A stretch of DNA of 64,000 nt from Pelagimonas varians. Lineage in GTDB: Bacteria; Pseudomonadota; Alphaproteobacteria; Rhodobacterales; Rhodobacteraceae. The number at the start of each line of letters is the position of its first letter. Position 1 is the first letter of the stretch. This document shows, piece after piece, positions 7,855 through 17,776 of this stretch. The stretch is taken from assembly GCF_003208435.1 (NCBI RefSeq), contig NZ_QKMF01000009.1, positions 1-64,000 on the forward strand, given 5' to 3'. A model generated the notes under the pieces. It did no database searches. It was given only the letters and a program-made list of their open reading frames with translations, and had not been told where the DNA came from. Made by a program: the position numbers and the translations under genes.

Positions 7855-10026
7855 ATGAGCAGTTCAGGACGAAAACCCGGTAAGTTGGTTGCGGACAAGC
7901 GATATGCACGCTCTGCGCCCAAGAAAAAAGCCGCCCCGAAAAAGCCAAGCCCTAGCCGCCGCAAACCCACGCGGCGCAAACCGGCACGCAAACAAAACTT
8001 TATCGTCCGGTTTTTCACCGGCATCTTCGCTTGGGTTTGGCGCTTGATCTGGCGCACAACTGTTTTTGCGTCGCTTGTGCTGGCGATGGTGATTGGCACG
8101 GCTGTCTTTTATGTCCGCAGCAGTCTGCCCGAAGTCTCTGAGTTGGTGGATGGGCGCGCCCGCGGATCTGTTACCCTATTAGACCGTGGCGGTGTCGTAT
8201 TTGCGCGGCGCGGCGATCAATTCGGCGGTGCGGTAAACGCGGAAACCGTATCTCCGCACCTGCGGAACGCGATTGTGGCAACCGAAGACAGACGGTTCTA
8301 CAGCCATTTCGGCATCAGCCCGCGCGGCGTCGCCAGCGCTGTGCGGATTAACCTGAGCGAAGGACGCGGCCCGCTAACAGGGCACGGCGGCTCAACGCTC
8401 ACCCAGCAAACCGCCAAACTCCTGTGCTTGGGCTCCGTTTACGATCCAACCGAATGGAAAAACGAAGCCGAATACGTCAACGACTGCCGACAAGGATCGA
8501 TGAGTCGAAAAATCAAGGAGGCAATCTACTCCATGGCGATGGAGAGCAAGTACACAAAGAACGAGATTCTCTCCATCTATATGAACCGCGCCTATATGGG
8601 CGGCGGAGCCTATGGAGCCGAAGCCGCAGCAAAGCGGTATTTCAACAAAACTGCCGCAATCCTGACGCCTGCTGAATCTGCGATGATCGCAGGATTGCTC
8701 ACCGCGCCGACCCGTTTGGCCCCGACCTCAAATCTGAAACGCAGCCAAGATCGCGCTGCCACAGTATTGCGCTTGATGAACGAACAAGGGATGCTGACTG
8801 ACGAAGAGACCCGACATTTTCAAGACAACCCTGCCACTTTGGCCGCCGAGGCCACCATGTCCACAGGTGGCTATTTCGCCGATTGGGTCATTCAGTCAGG
8901 GCCAGAGTTTTTCACCCGCGACACCACCGAAGACGTTTTAATCCGCACAACGCTTGATCAACGCCTGCAAGCCGCAACGGCGGCAGCAGTGAACCAGGTT
9001 TTTGCCGAAAAGGTGCGCAAAGGGTCCAAGGCCGAAGTTGCTGTGGTTGTTATGTCCGCTGACGGTTCGGTGCGCGCAATGATTGGCGGGCGCGATACCG
9101 ATGCATCCGGCTTGTTTAACAGGGCCAGCCAAGCGGTGCGCCAGACCGGATCAGCCTTCAAACCCTTCATCTACGCCACAGCGCTGGAATTGGGGTATAG
9201 CCCGCTGGATATCGTCGTGGACGAACCGTTTTGCATGACGATCCCCGGATCGGGCAAATGGTGCCCGCAAAACTACACCAAGAAATTCAAGGGCCGCGTC
9301 ACGCTGGCCGATGCGCTCAAGCAATCGTTGAACATTCCGGCCATCAAGATCTCAGAATCTGTCGGACGCGATTTGGTCATGCGCGTTGCCCGCGACTTTG
9401 GCATTCACCGCGATTTGCAAGACACTCCCGCCATGGCGCTCGGCACGTCCGAAGCGACCTTGGTTGAAATGACCGGCGCTTATGCAGGCATTTTGAATGG
9501 CGGCTCCTCCGTCACCCCCTACGGGCTGACCGATTTGCGATTGCGCGGTGACGACTCGCCTTTGATGGGCACGGGAGGCGGCATTGGCGAGCGGGTGATC
9601 CAGCCTCAAGCCGCAGCCGAACTGATCTGGATGATGGAAAAGGTGGTATCCGAAGGAACAGGCCGCCGCGCGGCCCTTGATGGGCGGCCAGCCGCAGGCA
9701 AGACGGGAACCAGCCAAGAATCCCGTGACGCATGGTTTGTCGGGTTTACCGCAGACTATGTTGCCGGAGTCTGGATGGGATACGACGATAACACCCCTTT
9801 GACAGGTGTGACGGGTGGCGGGCTACCTGCAGAAATCTGGCAAGCGGTGATGACGCAGATCCATGAAGGACTGCCTGTCCGCCCCCTGCCCTCGCAGGCC
9901 CCGGTGCCCGTAGTTCAAGCTCCAGCACCGCAGCCTGCCCCCGCGCAACCGAAGGTTGGACAGCAACCTAAAACCGTCAAAGAGTCGTTGAACGATGTCC
10001 TGCGCGGCCTGCTCGGCGGCAACTGA
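7855..10026 (+). CDS. Class A penicillin-binding protein (PBP1 family)
   Basis: This is a bifunctional peptidoglycan synthase of about 723 residues. It has a basic, lysine- and proline-rich cytoplasmic tail, then one membrane segment near residues 58-80. The GT51 glycosyltransferase domain has ATEDRRFYSHFG and HGGSTLTQQTAK. The transpeptidase domain has catalytic Ser433 in SAFK, an SLN motif (QSLNIPA) and KTGTS. A 20-residue stretch between Cys191 and Cys211 interrupts the usual GT51 sequence, and Cys460/Cys470 form a second pair. Disulfides are plausible in the periplasm. The proline- and glutamine-rich C-terminus is probably disordered. The ATG at 7855 is chosen over the TTG just before it. 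Confidence 0.93.
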   Translation: MSSSGRKPGKLVADKRYARSAPKKKAAPKKPSPSRRKPTRRKPARKQNFIVRFFTGIFAWVWRLIWRTTVFASLVLAMVIGTAVFYVRSSLPEVSELVDGRARGSVTLLDRGGVVFARRGDQFGGAVNAETVSPHLRNAIVATEDRRFYSHFGISPRGVASAVRINLSEGRGPLTGHGGSTLTQQTAKLLCLGSVYDPTEWKNEAEYVNDCRQGSMSRKIKEAIYSMAMESKYTKNEILSIYMNRAYMGGGAYGAEAAAKRYFNKTAAILTPAESAMIAGLLTAPTRLAPTSNLKRSQDRAATVLRLMNEQGMLTDEETRHFQDNPATLAAEATMSTGGYFADWVIQSGPEFFTRDTTEDVLIRTTLDQRLQAATAAAVNQVFAEKVRKGSKAEVAVVVMSADGSVRAMIGGRDTDASGLFNRASQAVRQTGSAFKPFIYATALELGYSPLDIVVDEPFCMTIPGSGKWCPQNYTKKFKGRVTLADALKQSLNIPAIKISESVGRDLVMRVARDFGIHRDLQDTPAMALGTSEATLVEMTGAYAGILNGGSSVTPYGLTDLRLRGDDSPLMGTGGGIGERVIQPQAAAELIWMMEKVVSEGTGRRAALDGRPAAGKTGTSQESRDAWFVGFTADYVAGVWMGYDDNTPLTGVTGGGLPAEIWQAVMTQIHEGLPVRPLPSQAPVPVVQAPAPQPAPAQPKVGQQPKTVKESLNDVLRGLLGGN

Positions 10027-10048
10027 TCCGCCCAAAGGTGCCAACTAA

Positions 10049-10076
10049 AGAAGGGCCGGAAATTCCCGGCCCTTCT
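10049..10076 (+). terminator. Bidirectional terminator between PBP and mlaC
   Basis: An 11-bp perfect stem (AGAAGGGCCGG with CCGGCCCTTCT) encloses a six-base loop. It lies between two convergent genes, 22 bases after the PBP stop and 20 bases beyond the mlaC-like stop, so it probably serves both. Confidence 0.8.
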
Positions 10077-10095
10077 ATTCAATCACCACAGCGAA

Positions 10096-10689
10096 TTAAC
10101 CGGCTTTTTTGAGATCAGATATCATGGCGTCAATATCGCCGCGCCGCTTGTCCAGCATCGAACCGATTTCAGACCGCTCAGTCAGCAACATGTTCACGCC
10201 TTCAATGAACATATTAAAGAAAAGATCCTTGCCGGACCGGTCCGAGACATGGAAGGACACATCAAACGGGGCCTCACCGCGCAGATGCGCGATGGTGGTT
10301 ACCTCATAATAGTTCTTAACCTTGCGGACCTTGGACATTTCCAGACGACCGCCGATAAACTCTCGGAAACGGCGACCATATTTACGCGAAATATATCCGG
10401 TGAACACCGTGGTGAACGCCTTCTTTTGAGCGGCAGTTGCCCGGCGGGCATCCACGCCCATCGCATAGGCAGCGACATAGGGCAAATCGGCGTAACGCTT
10501 GAAAATTTTCTCGAACTCTTTGATCATCGCTGCTTCGGATTTACCGGAATCGATGACCTTGTTGATGTCACCGACCAAACTGTTAACCAAAGCACCGGCT
10601 TGTTTTTCGTTCAAAGCAAAAGCCTGAGCTGGCATAACGGAAACGGCTGCCGCGCCCGCAACAAACATCCGACGGTTTACATACTGCAT
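10096..10689 (-). CDS. mlaC: MlaC/Ttg2D family phospholipid-binding protein
   Basis: This is a periplasmic lipid carrier of the Mla pathway, which returns mislocalised phospholipids from the outer to the inner membrane. The 197-residue protein has a signal peptide with an RR pair (VNRRMFVAGAAAVSVMPAQAFA), possibly Tat-dependent. The MlaC/Tol_Tol_Ttg2 domain has YVAAYAMGVDARRATAAQKKAFTTVF-type helices and a C-terminal DVSFHVSDRSGKDLFFNMFIEGVNM core. The gene directly follows mlaA by one base. The MlaFEDB inner-membrane transporter is not here. Confidence 0.88.
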   Translation of the reverse strand: MQYVNRRMFVAGAAAVSVMPAQAFALNEKQAGALVNSLVGDINKVIDSGKSEAAMIKEFEKIFKRYADLPYVAAYAMGVDARRATAAQKKAFTTVFTGYISRKYGRRFREFIGGRLEMSKVRKVKNYYEVTTIAHLRGEAPFDVSFHVSDRSGKDLFFNMFIEGVNMLLTERSEIGSMLDKRRGDIDAMISDLKKAG

Positions 10690-10690
10690 C

Positions 10691-11440
10691 TTAAAATCCT
10701 TTCGTATCCAGCTCCAAGGGGTCGATATCTTCCCCGACCGCTTCTTCGCCCAATTCATAACGGCGGTTTTGCAAATAAATGAGGCGCATTTGTTTATAGG
10801 AATCCGCACTTTCGTGCAGCACTGAATCATACGTATCGCCATAAATCTGCCGATCACCGACATCATCAACCAGCTCAAGCACAGGTCCAACAAAACTGGC
10901 AGGGACACTGACAACATAGGCAATCGGGTTGATGAGCAGATCCACAACTTGCCCCACCACATCGCGATCATTCGAAGGACCGTAAATTGGCAAAACCACA
11001 TAGCCCCCTTCGGATACGCCCCAAACAGCCAGAGTTTCCCCGAAATCTGTTTCGTCTTCGGGCAGCCCCATGTCAGCGGCGACATCCATCAGGCCGCCAA
11101 GACCCATGGTTGCATTCACGATGAGCCGGACAGAATTCCGGGTCGCTTCGTTCAACTTGCCCTGCAACACATCGTTGACAACGACCCCCGGCAGTGAAAG
11201 CGTTTCGGCAACATTTCCCGTCACTTCGTACACAGGCCTCGGAACAGCTTCGGCGATGCTCGGGCCATCACCACGAAACATCTTGTCGTCAACCATAAGA
11301 TTGAATTGGTGGACTTGCCGGTTCATCGCCTCACTTGGGTCGTGAATACCATCACCCGGAGTGCTATCAGGCTGAAGCCAACCGCAAGAGCTGACCATTC
11401 CAAGGGCCAAAATCAGTATGGACCCGCGCATCAAACCCAT
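10691..11440 (-). CDS. mlaA: MlaA (VacJ) family outer-membrane lipoprotein
   Basis: MlaA is an outer-membrane lipoprotein that removes phospholipids from the outer leaflet and hands them to MlaC. The signal peptide ends in a lipobox (MVSSC). The conserved N-terminal DPSEAMNRQVHQFNLMVDD and the FGETLAVWGVSEGGYVVLPIYGPSNDRD block match the VacJ family. The start at 11440 is preferred because the longer reading begins with TTG placed too close to AGGAGAGG. The gene forms a two-gene unit with mlaC. Confidence 0.92.
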   Translation of the reverse strand: MGLMRGSILILALGMVSSCGWLQPDSTPGDGIHDPSEAMNRQVHQFNLMVDDKMFRGDGPSIAEAVPRPVYEVTGNVAETLSLPGVVVNDVLQGKLNEATRNSVRLIVNATMGLGGLMDVAADMGLPEDETDFGETLAVWGVSEGGYVVLPIYGPSNDRDVVGQVVDLLINPIAYVVSVPASFVGPVLELVDDVGDRQIYGDTYDSVLHESADSYKQMRLIYLQNRRYELGEEAVGEDIDPLELDTKGF

Positions 11441-11640
11441 ATCCCGCAAACCTCTCCTAAAATTTTGGGTTAGCCGGACGCTCCCATAGCTTAAAAAAAT
11501 CTATGTAGTGTGATAGACCAGAAGACCCAAGCCAAACACCCTATTTCAATTGTTTTGTGGCACATTGGCGACATGCCGCCTAGAATGTATAGCAGTCAAA
11601 TCTACCAGTCATCCATCCTGAGAAAAGCAGAATTCCCTTC

Positions 11641-13374
11641 ATGAACGCAACAAATTATGAATCAGGCCGCAATGAACTGCGCGCAGCACGACGTCAAAGC
11701 CGCTCTTATTACTGGTTCGTCGCTATTTTCAGTGCTTTTGTAAATCTGCTGATGCTGACGGGTCCAATGTACATGATGCAGGTCTATGACCGCGTCTTGG
11801 GTTCTCGGTCAGAGGCTACGCTGATTGCCTTGTCTGTTTTGGTTATTTTTCTTTATTCCATGATGGGGATTTTGGATTTCGTACGTGGCCGGGTGATGGG
11901 CCGCGTCGCAGCACGGTTTCAAACAACGCTCGATCTACGGGTGTTTGACGCCGTTTTAAGGCGGTCCGCCGTGAAACCCGATGCGTTGGCGCAAACCGGT
12001 TTGCGTGATTTGGAATCTATACAGCGATTGATGTCGTCACCGATTTTACTGGCTTTGTTTGATATTCCATGGACACCGGTATTCATCATCGGGATTATGA
12101 TCTTCCATCCCTGGCTTGGATATCTCGCCCTTGTTGGCGGGGCTTTCTTGATTGTCGTGACCGTCGTCAATCAGTTGGTAACGCGGGCTCCGACTCTAAA
12201 ATCCAATATCGCTGTCATGCAGGCCGAAAACGCAGCCCAGCAGATCCAGTCCGAGGCGGAAATGGTTCAGGCGCTAGGGATGCGCGGCAATGCTTTTACG
12301 CGCTGGATGGGCGCGCGCGGGCAGGCGCTTTCGGGGCAAATTAAAAGCTCGGATTTGACTGGCTCCTTTACCACTTTGACCAAATCCTTTCGCCTATTGC
12401 TTCAATCCGCGATGCTTGGCCTTGGGGCTTACTTGGTTCTTCTGGGGGAATTGTCGCCCGGTGCGATGATTGCAGGTTCGATCTTGATGGGCCGCGCTTT
12501 GGCTCCGATCGAGATGGTGATTGGCCAATGGGTCGCCGTGGAACGCGCGCGTAAAGGCTGGGAAAACCTGTCGCAGCTTTTGACCGAAGTCCCAGAAGAA
12601 AAAGAACGCACTGCTTTGCCGCGTCCGAGGGCCAAATTGGACGTTCAGCAATTGACCGTCGTTGCCCCCGGCGAGCAACAGGCAGCATTGCGTCTCGTGT
12701 CGTTCAATCTGGACCCTGGTCAGGCGGTTGGAGTAATTGGTCCTTCGGGGTCCGGAAAATCGACACTTGCCCGCGCCCTTACCGGTATTTGGCGACCAGC
12801 AGGCGGCAAAATCCGCCTCGACGGCGCGTCCCTTGATCAATTCGGGGCTGACGTCTTGGGCCAACACATCGGGTATTTGCCGCAGCGCGTAACTCTTTTT
12901 GACGGAACCATCGCAGAAAACATCGCCCGTCTGTCGGCGCAACCTGACGCAGAAAAGGTTGTCGCTGCCGCGCAAAAGGCTGATGCACATGAGATGATTT
13001 TGAAACTCCCCGATGGGTACGACACCCGCGTCACTGCTGCGGGCGGTCGATTGTCCGGTGGTCAAATGCAACGCATCGGTTTGGCCCGCGCCGTCTATGG
13101 AGACCCGGTCCTTTTGGTGCTCGATGAACCGAACTCCAACCTTGATAACGAAGGGTCGGAAGCGGTGAACCGCACGATTCGTGGCTTTAAAGAAAGCGGC
13201 GGGTCGGTTCTCATTATGGCCCATCGCCCGGCTGCAATCAAAGAATGTGACTTGTTGTTGATGCTTGAAAACGGCACCCGCGCCGCCTTTGGCCCTAAAG
13301 AAGAAGTGTTGCGCAAGATGGTTCAAAACCACAAACAAATCCAACAAAGTTCGACCCCCGGAGGCGTGCAATGA
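11641..13374 (+). CDS. Type I secretion system permease/ATPase (PrtD/HlyB-like)
   Basis: This is a 577-residue inner-membrane ABC exporter with a fused membrane domain (residues about 20-300) and an ATPase domain. The Walker A is GPSGSGKST, the signature [14 protein letters not shown], and the Walker [12 protein letters not shown]. It lacks an N-terminal peptidase domain, as in the PrtD type that exports RTX or protease substrates with C-terminal signals. It overlaps the membrane fusion gene by four bases. No substrate gene or outer-membrane TolC is adjacent. Confidence 0.93.
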   Translation: MNATNYESGRNELRAARRQSRSYYWFVAIFSAFVNLLMLTGPMYMMQVYDRVLGSRSEATLIALSVLVIFLYSMMGILDFVRGRVMGRVAARFQTTLDLRVFDAVLRRSAVKPDALAQTGLRDLESIQRLMSSPILLALFDIPWTPVFIIGIMIFHPWLGYLALVGGAFLIVVTVVNQLVTRAPTLKSNIAVMQAENAAQQIQSEAEMVQALGMRGNAFTRWMGARGQALSGQIKSSDLTGSFTTLTKSFRLLLQSAMLGLGAYLVLLGELSPGAMIAGSILMGRALAPIEMVIGQWVAVERARKGWENLSQLLTEVPEEKERTALPRPRAKLDVQQLTVVAPGEQQAALRLVSFNLDPGQAVGVIGPSGSGKSTLARALTGIWRPAGGKIRLDGASLDQFGADVLGQHIGYLPQRVTLFDGTIAENIARLSAQPDAEKVVAAAQKADAHEMILKLPDGYDTRVTAAGGRLSGGQMQRIGLARAVYGDPVLLVLDEPNSNLDNEGSEAVNRTIRGFKESGGSVLIMAHRPAAIKECDLLLMLENGTRAAFGPKEEVLRKMVQNHKQIQQSSTPGGVQ

Positions 13375-14669
13375 CCGTCCAATCCCAGTATTCCATGCGC
13401 TTTCCGATGACTTTGGGGATTATTGCTCTAGCAATTTTGGTTGGTGGCTTTGGCACATGGGCCGCGACCACCAATATTTCAGGCGCCATCGTCGCATCAG
13501 GATCGATCGAAGTAGATCAGAACCGGCAAGTCGTCCAACATATCGACGGTGGCGTGGTCGAGGAAATTCTGGTCGACGAAGGCGACAGTGTGGCAAAAGG
13601 CGATGTGCTTTTGCGGCTGGATCCAACGACAATAATCTCGGAGCTGGCGATCGCGGACGGACAGTTCTTTGAACTGAGTGCACGTAGGTCGCGGCTGGTA
13701 GCAGAACGCGACAGATTGGGTGACATTACCTTTGACGAAGAACTGTTGGCGCAAACCAATCCGGAAGTTATTGAATTGATCACCGGCCAACGCAATTTGT
13801 TTCTTGCCCGCCTCGATTCTTCGGCTCGTGAAATTGAACAGCTGGCCAAGCGCGCGGATCAAATCAACGACCAGATTGTTGGCATTGACGCACAACAAAA
13901 CGCAATCAGCGCTCAGCTTGCTTTGATTGAGCAAGAGTTGAGAGACCAGCAGTCCTTGCTCGACAAAGGCTTGGCACAGGCCAGCCGCGTCCTGTCATTA
14001 CAGCGTGAACAGGCACGTATGGCAGGTCAGGTCGGCGAGCTTACAGCGCAAAAGGCGCAAGCCGAGGGCCGCATCACCGAGATCAACATCCAAGTTCTGG
14101 GTTTGGAGACGCAAAAGCGCGAAGAGGCCATTACAACTCTGCGCGATTTACAGTTTCGCGAACGTGAGCTGGCTGAGCAACGCCGCGCCTTGCGTGAACG
14201 TCTCAGCAGGTTGGAAATCACCGCCCCCGCATCTGGTGTTGTTTACGGTTTGACAGTTTTCACACCGCGATCGGTGATCCGGCCCGCGGACCCTGTGCTT
14301 TATTTGGTGCCGCAAGATCGCCCTTTGGTGATCGCAGCACAGGTTGAACCGATCCACATCGACCAACTGTTTGTGAACCAAGAAGTATCTTTGCGCTTTT
14401 CATCTTTGGATCAGAAAGAAACGCCCGAACTCTTTGGCAAAGTAATTCAAATTTCAGCCGACGCCTTCGAAGACCAAAGCTCCCGCATCCGGTACTACCG
14501 AGCTGAAATTGTTCTGAACGACGGTGAAGTTGCGCGTATCCCCGAAGGGTCGACTTTGATTCCGGGCATGCCGGTTGAGGCGTTTATCCGGACCGAAGAT
14601 CGCACCCCCTTGGCCTATCTTGTCAAACCGTTCACCGACTATTTCGCCAAGGCATTCCGGGAAAGCTAA
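13371..14669 (+). CDS. HlyD/PrtE-family type I secretion membrane fusion protein
   Basis: This 432-residue periplasmic adaptor links the ABC exporter to an outer-membrane channel. It has one N-terminal membrane segment (residues about 15-37), a biotinyl-lipoyl half ([32 protein letters not shown]) and a long coiled coil (residues about 90-270) rich in Gln, Glu and Leu. A returning lipoyl and beta-barrel region follows ([16 protein letters not shown]). The overlap (ATGA) with the upstream ATPase gene shows co-translation. Confidence 0.93.
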   Translation: MTVQSQYSMRFPMTLGIIALAILVGGFGTWAATTNISGAIVASGSIEVDQNRQVVQHIDGGVVEEILVDEGDSVAKGDVLLRLDPTTIISELAIADGQFFELSARRSRLVAERDRLGDITFDEELLAQTNPEVIELITGQRNLFLARLDSSAREIEQLAKRADQINDQIVGIDAQQNAISAQLALIEQELRDQQSLLDKGLAQASRVLSLQREQARMAGQVGELTAQKAQAEGRITEINIQVLGLETQKREEAITTLRDLQFRERELAEQRRALRERLSRLEITAPASGVVYGLTVFTPRSVIRPADPVLYLVPQDRPLVIAAQVEPIHIDQLFVNQEVSLRFSSLDQKETPELFGKVIQISADAFEDQSSRIRYYRAEIVLNDGEVARIPEGSTLIPGMPVEAFIRTEDRTPLAYLVKPFTDYFAKAFRES

Positions 14670-14992
14670 CCCATACGCGGCAATCCATGCACCAAAGCAC
14701 CGCGGCCTGCGGGGAGCAAATCGCCACAACGGGGATGCAGTTGCCCAGTCCGTCATTGCATTCTATCGCCGGCAGGCATGGCCCCCCGATCAGTTGATAG
14801 AGACTGCTGCGCGGTGGATTTCAATTCACAAGATCAACCATTTTAAAATATCAAAACTGCGAAATATTGTTGCTTTTGGTCAATGAATACTGGCTTTTTC
14901 TAACTCTGCCAACATGCACGCAGACCCTTTTCTTTTCGGCGTCGCCCCTCTAGCGTCACGCCGACAACACGACGCATTCAGGGATGAACACA
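14670..14992. other. Gene-free spacer between secretion genes and ridA
   Basis: No gene or clear terminator is seen. The stretch around 14820-14880 is AT-rich and probably holds the promoter for the ridA-phhB run. No family-specific site was recognised. Confidence 0.5.
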
Positions 14993-15457
14993 ATGAGCAA
15001 CGCCATCGAAGCCCGCCTGTCAGAGCTGGGCCTAACCTTGCCCGACGCACCCGCTGCAGCGGCCAACTATGTACCCTTTGTGCGCAGCGGCAGCACACTC
15101 TATGTGTCCGGTCAGATCAGCATGGGCCCTGACGGCTTTATCACCGGCAAGGTCGGCAGCGATCTAGATGTTGAACAAGGCGCGGCCGCCGCCAAGGCCT
15201 GCGCTTTGAGCCTGATCTCTCAGGTGCGCGCTGCATGTGACGGTGATTTGACCCGCCTCAAACGCGTTGTGAAGTTGACCGGTTTTGTGAACTCCGGCCC
15301 CGATTTTACGGACCAACCCAAAGTGATCAACGGTGCGTCTGACACAATGGTTGAAATCTTTGGCGAGGCAGGCCGTCATTCCCGCTCTGCTGTGTCTGCC
15401 GCAGCGCTTCCTTTCAACGTCTCTGTTGAAATCGAAGGTATTTTCGAGATCGCATGA
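14993..15457 (+). CDS. RidA family protein
   Basis: This 154-residue member of the RidA/YjgF family resembles the longer, second-type homologues. RidA enzymes hydrolyse reactive enamine/imine intermediates from PLP enzymes. The sequence has YVPFVRSGSTLYVSGQIS near the start and RSAVSAAALPFNVSVEIE at the end. The usual catalytic Arg position falls in the GRHSRSAV stretch. The start at 14993 is preferred because AGGGATGA lies just upstream. Its stop overlaps the next start. Confidence 0.88.
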   Translation: MSNAIEARLSELGLTLPDAPAAAANYVPFVRSGSTLYVSGQISMGPDGFITGKVGSDLDVEQGAAAAKACALSLISQVRAACDGDLTRLKRVVKLTGFVNSGPDFTDQPKVINGASDTMVEIFGEAGRHSRSAVSAAALPFNVSVEIEGIFEIA

Positions 15458-16206
15458 TGCTTCCGTCAAGCTTGTTCCAACGCCCGATTGCGCATCGGGC
15501 GTTTCACGATGTCACCCAAGGCCGTCCTGAAAACTCGCGTGCGGCCATCCGCGCCGCGATTGCTGCGGGCTATGGGATTGAGATCGATCTGCAATTGTCG
15601 CGTGACAGGCAGGCAATGGTTTTTCATGATTACGACATGTCCCGATTGACTGGCGTATCCGGGCCAATCCAACTGCGGTCAGCTCCGGAATTGGCCGATA
15701 CCCAACTGCTCAATGGTGAAGAAGGCGTTCCGACTTTCATCGAAGTCTTGCGCATTGTGGCCGGACAGGTTCCGCTATTGATCGAACTAAAGGATCAAGA
15801 TGGCGGGATGGGCCCTGCTATCGGTACATTGGAACACGCCGCGATCGAGGCATTGAAGGGCTATAGGGGCGACGTCGCGCTGATGTCATTCAACCCACAT
15901 ACGGTCGCCGAACTCGCGCGGCTTGCCCCTGATTTGCCGCGCGGTCTGACCACCTGCAGTTTTCAAGACGAGGAATGGCAAACGATCAAAGCCACCCGAC
16001 TGGAAGAATTGCGCGCCATTCCTGATTATGCCCGCGTCGGAGCCAGTTTTGTCAGCCATAATTGTTTGGATTTGGACAACCCGCGCATTACCGAGCTTAA
16101 AGCACAGGGGGCTCCGGTGCTGTGCTGGACCGTCTATTCTGCCAAGCAAGAGGCACAGGCCAGATTGGTGGCCGATAATGTCACCTTTGAAGGCTACACC
16201 GCTTGA
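15454..16206 (+). CDS. Glycerophosphodiester phosphodiesterase family protein
   Basis: This 250-residue GDPD-type TIM barrel has the catalytic HRAFHD and ENSRAAIRAAI near the N-terminus, EIDLQLSRDRQAMVFHD with the metal ligands and second histidine, and LIELKDQ in the middle. It should hydrolyse glycerophosphodiesters to glycerol 3-phosphate. No signal peptide is present, so it is cytoplasmic. It overlaps ridA at its start (ATGATG). Confidence 0.93.
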   Translation: MMLPSSLFQRPIAHRAFHDVTQGRPENSRAAIRAAIAAGYGIEIDLQLSRDRQAMVFHDYDMSRLTGVSGPIQLRSAPELADTQLLNGEEGVPTFIEVLRIVAGQVPLLIELKDQDGGMGPAIGTLEHAAIEALKGYRGDVALMSFNPHTVAELARLAPDLPRGLTTCSFQDEEWQTIKATRLEELRAIPDYARVGASFVSHNCLDLDNPRITELKAQGAPVLCWTVYSAKQEAQARLVADNVTFEGYTA

Positions 16207-16237
16207 ACACCTTCGCAAACATGCCAAGTTAAAAGGC

Positions 16238-17425
16238 ATGGAACAAAGCGGCACGATCACCATCAACGTTTTAACGGCGCTGGATCAAATTCCGGCACCA
16301 GACTGGGATGCCTGCGCCTGTCCCGAGGATGCGGACGGCAGGCCCCATGATCCCTTCACGACCTACCGGTTTTTGAAGGCCTTGGAGGACAGTGGATCAG
16401 TCGGGCGTGGAACCGGCTGGGAGCCCCGCTATTTGGTGGCTGAACTGGACGGGTTGCCGATCGCCGTCACTCCGCTCTATGCCAAGGGGCATAGTCAGGG
16501 CGAGTATATTTTCGATCACAACTGGGCGCACGCTCTGGAACAAGCTGGCGGAAGCTACTACCCCAAATTGCAGATAGCGGTACCCTTTACCCCCGCAACC
16601 GGACGGCGGTTTTTGACGCGGCCGGGATATGAGGCCGCTGGCATGTCGGCCTTGATCCAAGGAGCCATTCAATTCGGCGCGAACAATGAATTATCCTCCC
16701 TGCACATCACCTTTTGCACAGAAGCAGAGGCGATCGCAGGCGGCGAGATGGGCCTGCTCCGGCGCATCAGCCAGCAATTTCATTGGCTCAACAATGGCTA
16801 CGAAAGTTTTGACGCGTTTCTGGCCAGCCTGAGTTCACGCAAGCGCAAAAACATTCGCAAGGAACGCGCAAAAGCGCACTGTTTCGGTGGGTCCATCGAA
16901 ACACTTACAGGAGACCAGATTGAGCCGCATCATTGGGATGCATTCTGGCAATTTTACCAAGACACCGGATCACGTAAATGGGGAACCCCCTACCTGACCC
17001 GAGCCTTCTTTGACATCGCTCAGGAAACCTTGCGCGATGATATCGCTTTGGTCGTTTGCACCCGCGATGGGCAACAGGTTGCAGGAGCGCTTAATTTCAT
17101 TGGTCGCGACGCACTTTATGGCCGCTATTGGGGCTGTATCGAAGATCATCCCTGTTTGCATTTCGAAGCATGCTATTATCAAGCCATCGATTTTGCGATT
17201 GCACAGGGGTTAAAACGAGTCGAAGCCGGCGCGCAAGGTGAACACAAACTGGCGCGAGGCTATCTACCCGTGGCAACACATTCGCTGCACTGGCTGGCCG
17301 ATGCTGGCTTTTCAGATGCGGTTGCCCGCTATCTTCAGGCGGAACGGGCTGCCATAGATGAAGACATTGAAATACTGACGTCATACGGACCGTTTAAACG
17401 CGAGACTCGGGAGGAACAGCAATGA
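16238..17425 (+). CDS. FemAB-like GNAT acyltransferase (COG3146/DUF482)
   Basis: This is a 395-residue protein of the COG3146 family, a GNAT/FemAB-fold group sometimes labelled peptidogalycan biosynthesis protein. Conserved blocks are [10 protein letters not shown] near the start, [14 protein letters not shown], and the C-terminal [31 protein letters not shown]. The substrate is unknown. An alternative upstream ATG at 16178 lies inside the preceding gene. The stop overlaps phhB by four bases. Confidence 0.85.
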   Translation: MEQSGTITINVLTALDQIPAPDWDACACPEDADGRPHDPFTTYRFLKALEDSGSVGRGTGWEPRYLVAELDGLPIAVTPLYAKGHSQGEYIFDHNWAHALEQAGGSYYPKLQIAVPFTPATGRRFLTRPGYEAAGMSALIQGAIQFGANNELSSLHITFCTEAEAIAGGEMGLLRRISQQFHWLNNGYESFDAFLASLSSRKRKNIRKERAKAHCFGGSIETLTGDQIEPHHWDAFWQFYQDTGSRKWGTPYLTRAFFDIAQETLRDDIALVVCTRDGQQVAGALNFIGRDALYGRYWGCIEDHPCLHFEACYYQAIDFAIAQGLKRVEAGAQGEHKLARGYLPVATHSLHWLADAGFSDAVARYLQAERAAIDEDIEILTSYGPFKRETREEQQ

Positions 17426-17733
17426 CCGAGAAACTATCAGATACTGCGCGCAAAACCATGTTAGAACCTTTGTTCGCAACCGGCTGGGAAATGGTAGAAG
17501 GGCGTGATGCGCTTAAAAAAAGCTTTAATTTCAAGCATTTCAACGCAGCCTTCGGCTGGATGACCCGCGTGGCCATGTTTGCAGAAAAATGGGACCACCA
17601 CCCGGAATGGTTTAATGTTTACAACCGTGTAGATGTCGTTCTAACCACCCATGATGTTGGTGGATTATCGACATTGGACGCGAAACTTGCCCGAAAAATG
17701 GACGGGTTGGCCGGGTTAACCGGAAATAGCTAA
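17422..17733 (+). CDS. phhB: Pterin-4a-carbinolamine dehydratase
   Basis: This 103-residue protein has the family motif [24 protein letters not shown], which holds the catalytic histidines. In organisms with phenylalanine hydroxylase it recycles the tetrahydropterin cofactor. No phhA is near. Its overlap with the acyltransferase gene makes it the last gene of a four-gene run. Confidence 0.94.
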   Translation: MTEKLSDTARKTMLEPLFATGWEMVEGRDALKKSFNFKHFNAAFGWMTRVAMFAEKWDHHPEWFNVYNRVDVVLTTHDVGGLSTLDAKLARKMDGLAGLTGNS

Positions 17734-17744
17734 ATTCAAGAAAA

Positions 17745-17769
17745 GGGGGCAGGTGAAAACTCTGCCCCC
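17745..17769 (-). terminator. Terminator between phhB and peroxiredoxin
   Basis: GGGGGCAG pairs perfectly with CTGCCCCC around a nine-base loop. On the minus strand it is followed by TTTTCTT, which makes it a good terminator for the peroxiredoxin. It can also end the phhB transcript. Confidence 0.85.
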
Positions 17770-17776
17770 ACTTCGT

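Noticed and set aside
10690-11085. Extension of the mlaC frame into mlaA
   Set aside because: It is a shadow of mlaA in another frame. The true start with a signal peptide is at 10689.
11550-11575. Sigma-54-like TGGCAC before the secretion genes
   Set aside because: The -12 GC is not at the required spacing (AC is found instead).
12394-13371. 325-codon open frame antisense to the secretion ATPase
   Set aside because: It is opposite a canonical ABC protein and has no recognisable motif.
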